DNA of 64,000 bases from contig NADL03000763.1 of NCBI GenBank assembly GCA_002205965.3, forward strand, positions 248,001-312,000, written 5' to 3'. This DNA comes from Kappaphycus alvarezii (taxonomy: Eukaryota; Rhodophyta; Florideophyceae; Gigartinales; Solieriaceae). Made by a program: the position numbers and the translations under genes. The number at the start of each line of letters is the position of its first letter. Position 1 is the first letter of the stretch. The notes below the pieces were generated by a model that had not been told where the DNA came from, did not search any database, and saw nothing but the letters and a program-made list of their open reading frames with translations. Below, piece after piece: positions 1 to 10,680 of the stretch.

Positions 1-1220
1 CGATAGGTGGGGTGTCTGTGAAAGTTGCGCCGCACATCAAGATGAGTTGCAGCAGTTTAAACGCTCGTTTAAGGGATTTCAGGCGGTGAAAGGCCTTCAC
101 AGGTCGTGATATGCACCCACGGTGAGTGTCATGGAGGTCGGCAGGGGTGTGTACATACGGGTCAAACGCAGCGGTTTGAGTATCACGGATTGGGCTCTTG
201 GTTTGGACAAGGTAAAGCAAGAACTTGTCACAGAATCAGTTACTTTCTTGTCTGTCGTGCTCCTAAGTTTTGGAACTAGCGACGCAACTATTCCGTGCTG
301 AGATGCTCGCCATGATCATGTTCATGACAAGGCACCGCTTGCAGATATTTGGCAAACGCCGAACCAGCACCTCCCGAGTCTCACCTCGGGAGGCATTTTG
401 GTTGAGGAACTACTTCAGGCCTGTTCTAACTGAGACACCGCATCGAATGTTAGATTTGTGCGCGCTCCTCATGCAGCCTTGTGCCTTCGTGCGGACAACT
501 CTCTGCGCACCAAGTTTGAGATGCCTCCCATTCCCCACCAGAATGAGTTTACAGCGTTTCATGGGTGGGTGCCTGCTATTTCACCTCCAGTGCTTGATGT
601 TACCTAGAGACAATGGCATAGATCCCCCCTTCCGAATTAGTTGATATCTGCACCCCTGATGCGATCCCTTTCACGTAATGTATCGTAACTTGTTGCGGGT
701 ATCTCAGGGTTGCATGGAGATTCCGCTCCATCGTTAAGCTACGTAAAAATCAAAGGTGAATGGAACGTAATTCTGGGATCGTCAAGGTAACTGAAACATT
801 GTGACGTCCCTGACGCTCACACTTCGCGCAGCAGAGACTCTGAACAGGTACAGAAGAATCAACTGCATCACTGAACCATGAACTATCGTTGTATGGGTTT
901 CTTCAGCTTTCACCAAGCGCGGTACACTGAGCGCGTAATATTAAATCCGATTTTGTTTTCACCAGCATATTTTGGATTTGGCAAATGGATCAAGAAGTTA
1001 TGATAAGAAAAATGCAGATCATACTGTATTTTCGCCTTCATTCACGTCGTCGTCGGCGGCAAACAGCTTGTCCATACAGTACCTCGTTCATCGTCACCGC
1101 CCCGCCCTCGATTGCATTCAAATCCTTGTAGTTCCCTGCATATCCAATCGCCGTGGCCTCCGACCCACCAACGCACATCCCGTTCCTCAAACACCATAAC
1201 CCCGCCACCACAGGCTCACC
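1..1220. other. No gene recognised, 5' flank of RPS19
   Basis: I see no convincing gene here. Several short open frames exist, but none has a recognisable domain. The last 250 bases become pyrimidine- and CCAC-rich and run into the RPS19 start, so they probably hold its promoter and 5' leader. A CCACCACAG just before GCTCACCATGG could be an acceptor for a 5'-leader intron; this is only a possibility. Confidence 0.4.
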
Positions 1221-1878
1221 ATGGAACGTAGTAACGCAGGTTGCACCGTCAAGGACGTCCCCGCCGCCGAATTCGTCAACACCTATGCCGCATATCTCAA
1301 GCGCGTCGGAACCATCGAGCTTCCGCCATGGGTCGACACCATCAAGACCGCACCGCGGAAGGAGCTCGCCCCGTACGATCAGGACTGGTTCTACATTCGC
1401 ATTGGTAAGTTACCAACTTTCGAGATATCCCTGTCTAATTTACGCTCGTCGCACTAGTCGAATCCCCCCACATCTGCCCTGCCCCTGCCGTCTTCGTACC
1501 GTTGGTGTGATCGTCTCGTACTCGCGTGCGCCCGATGTCGTGTATGAGAGTAATGTTGCTGATTACATTGCGCTAACATGCTGTTTGGTTGTATCGCGTC
1601 GCTGTGAATTGAATGTAGCCTCTATTGCCCGCAAGATCTACATCCGCGGTGGCATTGGCACCGGCGAGTTCCGAAAGATTTACGGTGGGCGTAAACGTCG
1701 TGGCATGAAGCCGAGCCACAGTTCGAAAGCGTCTGGAGGGTTGATTCGTAACGCGTTGCAACAGTTGGAGCGACTAGGGATTGTTGAAAAGGATGCGCGT
1801 GGTGGTCGTCGGTTGACTAGCAAGGGACAGGCGGATATGGATACTCAAGCGAGTCAGTGTCTCAGTTCGAACGCGTGA
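1221..1878 (+). CDS. RPS19: 40S ribosomal protein S19 (eS19), two exons
   Basis: Cytosolic small-subunit ribosomal protein eS19, needed for 18S rRNA 3'-end maturation and 40S assembly. Exon 1 is 1221-1404 and exon 2 is 1619-1878. The 214-bp intron starts GTAAGT and ends TGTAG, splits codon 62 (G/CC, Ala), and carries a branch-like GCTAAC near 1572. The joined frame gives 147 residues, the usual length of the family (about 145). Family signatures are present in order: the N-terminal [19 protein letters not shown] helix, [29 protein letters not shown] spanning the splice, [24 protein letters not shown], and the C-terminal [12 protein letters not shown]. The start is the first ATG, in an ACCATGG context. 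The gene converges with the OB-fold gene to its right. An unspliced frame also reads through the intron but destroys the protein. Confidence 0.95.
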
Positions 1879-2181
1879 GGATTGAAGGTTGAGCGGCGAT
1901 GAGGTAAAAGGAACTAGGCTAGGACGTGAACGGGTTTTGGGATTTGTGGTTTAGTAAATGGTTTCTGACTTGTCGCCATTTTTCGCTCGCCCTTGGTTAT
2001 CGGTCGGCTGCATGGATGGATTTCGGCATTGCTTGATCGTCCAAACTGTAGAAAATGAAAGGATTGGGGTACGTGGGGTGCAGTACGCATGGAACTGAGT
2101 TGCAGCAAAGTGGGTCGGATAAAGCGTAGTCTATTTGCAGAGTGCGGAAGGTGCTTGACTGGTATGTGGGGCGGGAACATG
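1879..2181. other. Convergent intergenic spacer
   Basis: A 303-bp spacer between the stop codons of RPS19 (+) and the OB-fold gene (-). It must hold both 3' ends. I see no coding signal and no unambiguous polyadenylation motif. Confidence 0.5.
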
Positions 2182-2835
2182 TCAAACGTCGGCGATACGG
2201 TTGTAGACATGGTCTGAAAAGTTTGGGTCCAGTTGAGGATCCCCGGGTATGGCCATTGTCGTGCTCTTTATGGATCCCCATTTGTCAAAGCCGAGCCTCA
2301 TGCGGTTCTGAACCAGATTGACTTTGGCATTGACAAGGGCGACGGTAGATCCTTCAACAAGCTTGTCGCATTGTTCTGGGTGGCAACAGAAATGCACAAG
2401 GACGCGGCAGGCAATTCAACATCAAGTAGGGCCAACGAAATAAACACGTGCGTAAGCAATGGCTGCCGACAATACGCGTAGAGTGAAAACGCTGTTGCCA
2501 GCAGCAGGTTGGTACTCAGCAAAACGATGAAATTAGGAAGGGACTTACCATTCCTGGCATGCAAGAACATGGAACCGGTTTCATCAGCGACAAGAACGTT
2601 TTGCTCGCGGATACGAAGGCCTTGGGCATTTGTTTTGTCAACAATGGTGGTCTTTTGAATGACCTTGACGATAATGTTGTGGTCGTGGGTGGCAGGGGCC
2701 ATTCTGTGGAGTTTGACATCTGGAGATGAGAGACGTGTGAGCGAGGTGGGGTGGGGTGAGGGGGGGAGTTTGTGGATTGTGAGGTGGGAGAGGAATGCAG
2801 GACTTACAGGTGAGTTTGCTGTGGCTGTGAGGCAT
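2182..2835 (-). CDS. Small OB-fold nucleic-acid-binding protein, three exons
   Basis: Predicted single-OB-fold protein, similar to the small plant OB-fold-like proteins and more distantly to SOSS-B/RPA-type ssDNA-binding subunits. On the minus strand exon 1 is 2835-2808, exon 2 is 2719-2549 and exon 3 is 2375-2182. Both introns start GTAAGT and end CAG (TCCAG and CCCAG), and both junctions keep one frame, giving 130 residues. The OB core reads NIIVKVIQKTTIVDK (about residues 24-38), VLVADETGSMFLHARN (51-66), then across the second splice EGSTVALVNAKVNLVQNRM (74-92) and FDKWGSI (96-102). This is the strand order and the DETG and DKWG motifs known in the plant proteins. The start is uncertain: Met1 in exon 1 gives an extra 15 residues, and Met16 in exon 2 (2702) is equally possible. 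In that case the first intron lies in the 5' leader. Fairly sure of the family, not of the exact substrate. Confidence 0.82.
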
Positions 2836-3778
2836 AGTTGGATGTGATGGTGGTGATGGATGGTGAGAGGCGGAGGACGAGGGGTGTGGGGGGAAGCAGA
2901 GGCGAGGCTCAAGCCCGTTGGTGCTGTAATTGGTATCCGCGGGGAAACAGTTGTATGCGGCCTTGGGATCAAACGAGTCAATTCTTGCAAGCAGAGCAGG
3001 TGGCAGCAGAGGCGAATACTGTAAGGTTGCAACACAATAGATCTGAAAACCAATTAAAAGCAAACTGCACATTTAGCGACACGTGTCGGCCGAGAACTGC
3101 AAATTTGGCTGGTTTGTCGGATGGTATTTTCCGTGTTGATGAGAACATTCCAAGGGGCGTTCTATGACTTTTTGATATTCTGAAACATTGAAAAAGTGAA
3201 ACGGGCGTATCATACCGCTATTCATTGTTTCATGACAGGAATTCATTCTACCCTTCGAAGGAATGAAGTCGTTTATCACTGGTGTACAGTCCAAATATGC
3301 AACGTTGCAAAGTACTTAAAATTAAGTTGGAACTTCGAAGGGTATAACTCTTTAGAAAAAATGAAACATGGAAGAGTGGAACCCGGTGGACTACTACAGA
3401 TGATGTGACTAGACAGAAAATCTGTCCTCCTCCCAAAAGTCACGAGACAATAAAGACCACCCTACCTCAACCATTGTGACGTTGCCAAAAAAACCTTGTC
3501 TCTATCCTGAACATAAACGCTGCTAGAAGATGGAATCTACGACGAACTTAAAGTGCCTCCATAGGGATCCAGAAGAACGGATTGCAGAGCGGGTTGCTCA
3601 CTGCAGGAATAGTTGCAATTTTGTCATTTTTCGCACATATGGCAGTTTACGAGCCAGAACGAAGAACAAATCGCCTTGTGCGACACAGAGAAAAATTCGA
3701 CTTTGAGAACCATGCCCATTCCATTGGCGAAAGCCACTTTCAGCGCTTGTACGAGTCAGCAGACAGCAATTTCAATTA
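2836..3778. other. No gene recognised
   Basis: 5' flank of the OB-fold gene followed by AT-richer DNA. It contains an 11-bp inverted pair (ACCCTTCGAAG at 3250-3260 and its complement at 3333-3343). Short frames here show no family signature. Part of it probably belongs to the Harbinger element that follows. Confidence 0.4.
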
Positions 3779-4570
3779 TTGCATCTACTAATAGCTCCAT
3801 GTCTGTCGAAGAGACAATTTCGAGAAACTGAAGAGACCTCCACTGTAGCAGTCGACGTAAGGGTGTGTGTGACTTTAAGAATACTAGCTGGTGCTAGTTA
3901 CCTTGAGGTTGGGCGGCCGTATGGTATAGGAACAGCAACGAACTATCACATATTTAACCAAACGCTGATCGCAATGAATGAACCACTAGATCCTATATCA
4001 TTCCCGCAATCGGAAAAGGCGTGTCAGCAGGAATCATAGAAGCTCGTTCGAGAAAGAAAATCACCCGTACATGGGTTACTCGCTGCGTTGGATTGCATAG
4101 CAATCGAAATTCATAAACCCAGACTGGCTGACACTCCTGACCCGAGAAAATATTATAATCGGAAAGACTTCTTCGCCATTTCTGTTCAGGAATCTGTTGG
4201 AGCGAATTACAAGTTTTTGTTTGTGTCTGAGATATTCAACACATGATTCAACTGCTCTCGGGTCTACTAAACTCCATGATCTTTTACGTTCTAACCGTTT
4301 ACCGAATTGGTCTATAATTGCTGCAGATGATGCGTACCAAAATGGAGGGCACACATAACCCTGTACAGTGGAAGGAGATTGTCACAGTCTCAGGATTCTT
4401 TCAACTAATATCTATAATCTCATAGCGTATCGCTGTTGAGGAATCGTTTGGGTTTTAGTCACTAGATTCGGTATATTTTGGTCACCATTGTGATTCAATT
4501 TGTTTAAAGACACTATGATAATTCTTCTTGCATGCAAGTTGCATCATTTTATTATCTATCACTCGCGTCA
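3779..4570 (+). pseudogene. PIF/Harbinger transposase, broken (copy 1)
   Basis: DDE transposase of the PIF/Harbinger superfamily, which in an active element cuts and pastes with its partner DNA-binding protein. In one frame I read the helical part LRILAGASYLEVGRPYGIGT, then after a TAG the first catalytic Asp in LLAALDCIAIEI (Asp codon 4091-4093), then DPRKYYNRKDFFAI. After a frameshift the sequence continues with HDSTALGSTKLHD, IIAADDAYQ (second Asp 4326-4328) and later RIAVEESFG (Glu codon 4438-4440). A conserved tail, RFGIFWSP and LLACKLHHFII, follows near 4465-4550. All three catalytic residues survive, but at least two stops and frame changes make this a pseudogene. A 402-residue ORF on the opposite strand faces it 480 bp further on. 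Two other copies of the superfamily lie at 19.9 kb and 57.5 kb. Confidence 0.8.
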
Positions 4571-5049
4571 ATCAGACTATCTGCCTTCTTAAACAGCGGG
4601 TGAGAACCAAGTGCAGGGTCGGCCTGTCGTTTATTTACAAAACCTAATACATACTGACCAAGAATTTGAACGCGACCGTAATCGATCTAGAGAGTAGTCA
4701 TTTTTAAGGGACGAAATTGCTCAGCGGTTCAACAAACTTGGCTTTATCCGCCCTTCACAAAGAAGATGACTATGTAAATCGAACTCGGGATGAATATTTT
4801 TTTATACTGTCATATAAAATGTTGAGAATATCATTGTAAGTCTGCTTGTCGGCTTTATCATCAGCCATAAAAAGCATTTCCCTTGTTTGCTTGATGGCAG
4901 CCAATAGGGACTGCAATGGTTTGCCCCTTGCATCAGCTGCTTCAAATCGAGCTTTATGGCATTCTGATTCCTCTGTTTACCTTGCGGTATGTGTCCGGAT
5001 TCAGAGGCTTCAGAGCGGAAGACAAGACATCCAATCCTACAATACTAAT
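4571..5049. other. Spacer between convergent Harbinger-type ORFs
   Basis: No gene recognised. It lies between the 3' end of the broken transposase (+) and the stop of the 402-residue ORF (-), so it is probably the internal spacer of the same element. Confidence 0.35.
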
Positions 5050-6258
5050 TTACTGTCTTCCGCTCTTCTGCTTCTTGGTGGGAAAACTTGACTCCTGATT
5101 CGTACGGGCAGCGTCCCCAACTTCCTCTTCCCGCTTCGTATCACTTTGCATGGCCCTCGTCGCCAGCGGAGCCAATAGTGGATAATGCTTTAAAACAATG
5201 AGCGTAAAGTATATACGATTTCCCAGAACTTTAGTGCACGAAAGACTCACTATTATCATTTCCGCTCCCCTCAAACCTGCACAAACATCTGTCCGTAAGC
5301 TCTTAAACTCGGCTAAGTTACGATTTAGAACACCTCCGTCTCTGTAGTGGTAATATTGTTTAGGGTCTAGTCCCTCAATGTCTCTGGCAGTCACGCCTCC
5401 ACTGAACGTATCAATTTGTTCGGGACAGAAGGAGTAGTCATTGTAAAGTGGCGCTATGTGCTCCGTCCAAGTACCAACTTGTGTAGTGTCCAGTTCTTCT
5501 CTAGATTTTGGATCCATTAACTTCGTCCTTGCTACCGTCATACTCGGATCGGCTAATAAATCCAAAAGAAGGCAGTATTCCGTTGCATCAAAATCCGGTT
5601 CACGAGCGCAGACAGAAACATCCCGGTTAACGAAGGGTGGGAGAACAACTTTCAGAGAGCCGTCTTTGAAGAGTGGGTAATCTCCTTGGATCCACTGCAC
5701 TATTTCCTCCCCGTTAGTCAACCTCACCACCTTAACGATTGTCGACTTCACACCTTCAAGAATAGCCGGCGGCTCCACATCCCCCCCGCATCTCCTGAAG
5801 TACACTAACGACAGTGTTTCATGAAGGCGGAATCTGCGTTGGGTCAATTTGGTGGCAATTATGTCGAGCTTTGTAGGTAGTTTGGAATTGCGTGCTCCCG
5901 CTATCTCAAGAGTCCCCACTATGTCTTTGCATAAACTATTGCTGAGCAACGATCTCCTAACTGCACTTTTTGCTGATTCGAGATTGGATGGTACCATGCG
6001 CCGCGGCTCAATGTTACCGTCACAACCAATATCTTCGGCACTGCTTTCGGCCTGCGACTTAATCACTGCTGCACTTGGCTCTAATGACTGCACACGAGGC
6101 TCCCCAAATGCGAATGTATGCCTGGCGGTACCGGCACCTTGATTTGTAGGCGAGAAGTTATCTCGGTCTGGAAAATCCCTCTCTGCAGAGTGGGCAGTGT
6201 CAAACGACTTGTTTAAGGGTGGCATACCGAGCTCGAAAGTGTCGGTTTGTTTTAGCAT
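5050..6258 (-). CDS. Conserved-looking 402-aa protein, probably Harbinger-associated
   Basis: Open for 402 codons from a plain ATG at 6258 with no intron needed. I cannot give a firm function. About residues 175-330 resemble proteins that accompany PIF/Harbinger transposases in protists and algae, where a Myb/SANT-like region precedes a module with DxxxxxxxWxxxIxPLYND and a GxxARDIEGLDP-like motif; here these read TWTEHIAPLYNDYSF and GGVTARDIEGLDP. The C-terminus is lysine/arginine-rich (KKQKSGRQ), compatible with nuclear localisation. It is convergent with the broken transposase at 3.8-4.6 kb, the arrangement expected of a two-gene Harbinger element. It is notable that this ORF is intact while the transposase is not. 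It could instead be an unrelated host gene. Confidence 0.55.
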   Translation of the reverse strand: MLKQTDTFELGMPPLNKSFDTAHSAERDFPDRDNFSPTNQGAGTARHTFAFGEPRVQSLEPSAAVIKSQAESSAEDIGCDGNIEPRRMVPSNLESAKSAVRRSLLSNSLCKDIVGTLEIAGARNSKLPTKLDIIATKLTQRRFRLHETLSLVYFRRCGGDVEPPAILEGVKSTIVKVVRLTNGEEIVQWIQGDYPLFKDGSLKVVLPPFVNRDVSVCAREPDFDATEYCLLLDLLADPSMTVARTKLMDPKSREELDTTQVGTWTEHIAPLYNDYSFCPEQIDTFSGGVTARDIEGLDPKQYYHYRDGGVLNRNLAEFKSLRTDVCAGLRGAEMIIVSLSCTKVLGNRIYFTLIVLKHYPLLAPLATRAMQSDTKREEEVGDAARTNQESSFPTKKQKSGRQ

Positions 6259-7463
6259 CTGTGTTTTAATTTGTAATAATCGCTGTACAGGTGATGGTGC
6301 AGCGTTTTGAAGACCGGAAGATTCCTTTCAGTGTCACAGCAATGTAATTAACATGCAGATGTTGCGTTTGTGGGGAAGAGGGGGCGAATGGTAACGATCA
6401 GTTTTTGTGGGGAGAGGGAAGGGAATGCGGGCAGTGGTGGATGCGGTTGTGAGGAGTTACCGGGGAATGTAATAGCGGTTGAGATTGAAGCGAACGGGCG
6501 TTTTTTGCGGTTTTGTGGAGGGATGAAGAATGATAACAGTAGTGAGTGCGGTCGTGTAATTTTCGGGAGGAATGGGAACAATGGTCTGTGCGGTTTCGAG
6601 GAGTTGTGGTAGTGAAAGTGAGGGAAGTGTGTCGTTGTGGGGTGTGGCGTGGAATAAGAATGAGCGGTGGCTGTAATTGCAGGAAGAGGGTGATAAATAG
6701 AATGCAGCAGTTCGTGCCGATGCGGGGGGAGATGATCAGTAAAGGAAACAGGTAGCTCGTGCTTTTTTGGGGAGCGAATAAGAAACGCGGACGAACATTT
6801 AGCGTGATGGTGGGCAAAGGGTAGGTACTGAAAGCGATCATTCGGTTAGTGGTAAGGAGAATATGAGGAACGTAAAGGAGCGTCGGAAGTTGGACGTGAA
6901 AACTGAGTTGTTATGACGTGTGGTCGTTCAGAAGGGTGCTCGATGGGAAGGCAAAGAAATTGGATCCAGCAGTTGGTGCGGTCGGGGCAGAAATTGAAGG
7001 CGAGCAGGCTACTTTTGAGAACAATTTTGGTGTGACTTTTGGGTATGAAGGATTGTGGGTAGGGAAGCGAGTAAGGGAAGGAGCAGCAAGTCCGGCGGAG
7101 AAACAGTGGCGGCAAAAAGGTCGGTTCGAAAAGCCGGGTGTGCTTCGAGGTTGGAATTTGTTGGAAGTTTGTTCGTTTCTCGTTTCAAATTGTGACGAGG
7201 AAATCCCAGATTTCCTGGTCGGTGTTTGAAATGTTGAAACAAACGTGGCCAGTTGGGCCTCTCTAGCTGGCTTTTCATTTTTCATTTTTTCAATTCTTCA
7301 CGTTTCAAAAGTTAAAGAAAGCCTCTAAGCGAAAAGCGGCCATCGGGGCGTTATAGGTACAGCTTTGCAAATAATCCTGCGTACATTCCAAAATATGTCG
7401 GACGATCTTCCAATCGTACGTCTGGCAAACACACTACTATAGTTCTGCAGAAATGTCCACATA
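6259..7463. repeat. G-rich, strand-asymmetric low-complexity DNA
   Basis: From about 6370 to 7230 the plus strand is strongly enriched in G over C, with degenerate GGAATG/GTGCGGTT/GAGGAG-like repeats. The skew keeps both strands open, and the resulting frames have compositions typical of repeats. No domain is visible. It ends just before the tyrosine-recombinase element, and its function is unknown. Confidence 0.4.
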
Positions 7464-9553
7464 ATGGCTATAGTTGATGCTGCCATCGGCGGGCTTGCCT
7501 CCCACACATTAACACCGTCTGGATCGGACGTGCATATGCAAAACCAAACCGAAGACATCGACTCCCGATGTCTTCTTTCGCAAACTACAAGTCGAAACTA
7601 CAAACGCCTACAAAAGAAGGTCGAAAACTGGCTTCGTAATCACCCCCGCTCAGCATTTTATTTCGGACAAGGAACATTTTGCCTGAAAAGTCTCTCCGCA
7701 GAAGTAATCAGAGAGTTCCTTGCTCACGTCAGCGGCTCCGATCTTCCGAGGCCACTCGCCAGATCAGGCCTACGAGTTTATCGTTCTTCCATTCGATTTA
7801 TATTCGCTCAAGAGAAGTTCCGCATTCCAGAGTGGCTTGAAAAAGGATTTGACTTCCTTTTGTGCTAGTTTGAAGCGCCGTGATGCAGGTCAGCGGCAAA
7901 ATGGATTACGAAGAGTTCAAGAAGGAAACCAAGCACTGTCCTTTTCCGCTCTTCGCGTAATATCGAAGGCATGTTTGAAATATAGTAACGAAGGAACACG
8001 CTGCTTCCCACACCTCTACATGCTCTTGACGTGGAACTTCATGTGTAGATCTAACAACACCTCTTATGTCACATTGCGGTATCTGCTTTTTAAAAGAGAT
8101 GATCTCGTTGTTCTGTTTTCAAAAACTATAACCGATCAAGGTGGAGATCGTACGCAAGACCCGAAGCACGTGTATGCCAACCCGATTATGCCAGAGATTT
8201 TTCCAATCTTGAGCATGGCAATTTGCTTCGCCAGTACTTGTATCGGATTTACACAAGAGGAGTTATTTTCGGGAGGCCATAAGCACGACAGATTTCTGAA
8301 ACTATTTTCATGCTTTATTGCAAACGCCTATGGTCTCGGGGGATCTTAGCGCTATTGTTGCGCTTCCATCTTCGGAATTGGGAAGCCATTCGCTTCGAAA
8401 GGATCTAGCACGTTTGTTTGTAGTGGAAGTGTTGGGGGGCTCATGTTTGCTTGCGGTTTAGTTGGACGTTAGGTGGCGTACAAGATCTCTATTTTAGATA
8501 TGAAACGGCCGTTGATTATTATGTTGGGAAAACTGTAGCGGGGTTGCCTCTTTCTTCGGCAGAGTTTGCTAGCTCTCCCTATTACTTCTCATCTCATTAT
8601 GACACAGTCTGTGGTGTTTCGAGGAATTTATTTCCCGACGCCTGGGAACGCTCTCATCTTCGAGAGCTGTCATCTATGCTAGCAGCTTCACTCTTTTTTC
8701 ATGCACTATTCCTACCCTTTACACTGTCAGTCGGTCACTCGCTCTGGAAATGCTTCATTTTTCGTGATAAAAGTGGGTTTCGAGTCCTGAAAGACAAGCT
8801 TATAACAGACTTGATGTCACCGTCTCCTTGATTAATGCCAATCGGTATACTTCCTAACATCGACATTCTTTGCCAAATTAAAAGAGTATCAGACGCGGTC
8901 GAAGTTGTTCCCAACAAATTTGTCGAAGAGGTGCAGTCAATCGTCGCACAGGAGAGCCAATCGGGGCCCATTTCAAGAATTGAGATGTATCATGCGATGG
9001 AACAACTGATCGATCGAATATAGCGTACTAATGAACGTCGAGAGCAAAACTTTTCGCTTCTATTGACCCCGCCCACACAACAGAAGGACGTAAAGATGGC
9101 AACGATAATTCCGCCTCTATATCGCAACATAGTAAAGGGAGAAAAGACATATGGGGTGGATGTTTTCGGTGCTTGCCCAAGGACTGTAGACTTCGAACGC
9201 CACTTTTCAAACTGGCTGCTTTCTGTGGATGGATGGGAACTAGCAGTACGGTATCCCACCTCTTCGCCTCGCCTCTTCGTCCGACTTGTCACTACCGCAT
9301 ACGAGAAAAAGATTCTCCGAATGGCGGTTTGCCATGCGGATATGGGAGGAGCGCTCGGACACAGTAAGCAGTACTGTTCCTCTAGAAGATGAAATGAGGA
9401 CTATGTGGGCTCGAGTGATCAGAGGTATCAACGTCTAAACTGATAACCTGAAAGGCCAGAAAAGGATCCGCGCTAACTTGCAAGTAACAACACTTGCAAG
9501 ACTTTGGCGGAAACAGGGTGCGTTGCGGGACGTGTGCGAAATTGTTCCTTCCT
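7464..9553 (+). pseudogene. Tyrosine-recombinase mobile element (Crypton-like), broken
   Basis: Remnant of a large protein with a tyrosine-recombinase (phage-integrase-like) core. In order I read an N-terminal helical domain (about 7560-7860), LTWNFMCRSNNTSYVTLRYL with the first catalytic Arg (near 8050), KTITDQGGDRTQDPKHVYANP (8130-8200), the HxxR box SHSLRKG (near 8390), then SWTLGGVQDLYFRYETAVDYYVG with the candidate Tyr, and DILCQIKRVSDA. After another frameshift WMDGN-QYGIPPLRLASSSDL and HTRKRFSEWRFAM follow. This series matches recombinase ORFs of Crypton-like elements in oomycetes and algae, as I recall them. At least four frame changes and several stops break it. It is only distantly related to the Crypton at 39-41 kb. 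DIRS-type origin cannot be excluded, but I see no reverse transcriptase next to it. Confidence 0.68.
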
Positions 9554-10680
9554 AAATGTTATATTATTCTCTATAAAGCTTTGATGCACAACCTTGTGAC
9601 CAGTTCTTTCCTACCACCTGATGAGGGCTTTGTTTGAATTCAGAACGTTCCACAGCAGTGACACCTTTTAGAACCAGCGGAAGTTCTGACTCGGTTGTTT
9701 TGGCGGCAGTAATTGTTGTAGCAGTAGAAGTCTGCGCGTTTTCGCAGTGATAGGCAGCAGGCGCTACTTAAGTCTGATGGAAAATGGTCCTGGTGGTTGT
9801 TTGCGGAAGTAGTTGAACATATAGATCAATTAGTGCCAGCGGAAACTAGTGTTGTACTTATTCTTGGCAACGGTGTGGACATGGAAGAGGCGGAAGGGGG
9901 TCGTCACCCCCAATGGGCGCGGATCCTCGGCGGAGAGGTTGCACACCCTCCGTGCCTGACAAACAGTCGCCCGCGCCCTGTTAACAGTGGATGCGGGCAG
10001 GCGTTGGTCGCCAGCCATGTGAATCTGCAGATTCACACAGCCAATCTGGCCATGACTGGTCATGTACCGGCACCAGTGGGTCAGCGTCATCCGTCGGTTT
10101 GGGTCGGTATCCGTCGGCGGCCATTGATAGTGGAAGCGGCGGAGAATGGTGACGGAGAATGTCAGTCGGTAATGGTGGTTAGGAATAATGGTGGTAATAA
10201 GTGCCGTAATATCAGTGGTCCGCGGTGTTGCTCGGGTATTGATCGTTGCCGGTAATAGTATGCATGGATGCTGTTATCCGACGGTGCTGATCGGCAGTGG
10301 AAGAGGTCTGCAGTGATCGGGTTCGCTACCGGGAGTGCCCGGTAGCAATGCGTGCAGACTTCGGTGATGCCTAATGACGCAGTGTGCGGGGGCCTGAGAG
10401 ACAGGAGGGACCCGTGCGAGCCGGCGGCGGTGTGTTGACTCTGGAAAGTCAGTACTGTGGCGGTTATGTGTGGCGGTGACAGTATGATGACGGCGAGTGG
10501 ATGGGGGTGCCAGTGTGTTGGCGGGGAGTAGGTGGCGGTAGCAGTGTATTGGAGGGGAACGGGTGGCGGCGGCACTGTGTGTTCGCACCGGCAAGTAGTA
10601 GCGAAGGTTTGTATAAGCGGCGGCGGCAGTGGGTAGACGTAGTGTGAGTCGTTGACTGTGTGTAGAGGCTCCTAAGTCTA
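9554..10680. repeat. GT/GC-rich repetitive tract with a 20-bp palindrome
   Basis: From about 9700 the plus strand becomes a patchwork of GGTGGCGG, GGTAGCAGTG and GGTCGGTATCCGTCGGCGG-type units, most regular at 10400-10660. The skew keeps long frames open on both strands, but they show no protein family. A perfect palindrome lies at 10018-10037 (TGTGAATCTGCAGATTCACA). No gene is claimed here. Confidence 0.45.

Noticed and set aside
270-644. 124-codon frame at the window start
   Set aside because: No domain, atypical composition, and other frames of the same stretch look equally (un)convincing.
1153-1878. 241-codon open frame over RPS19
   Set aside because: It reads through the RPS19 intron and the wrong frame of exon 1. 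Splicing at GTAAGT/TGTAG gives the exact eS19 protein.
2298-3053. 251-codon minus-strand frame over the OB-fold gene
   Set aside because: It includes both introns and the leader. The spliced reading recovers the OB fold across two canonical introns.
9797-10255. 152-codon plus-strand frame
   Set aside because: Product of G-skewed repeat DNA; the opposite strand is equally open and no motif is present.
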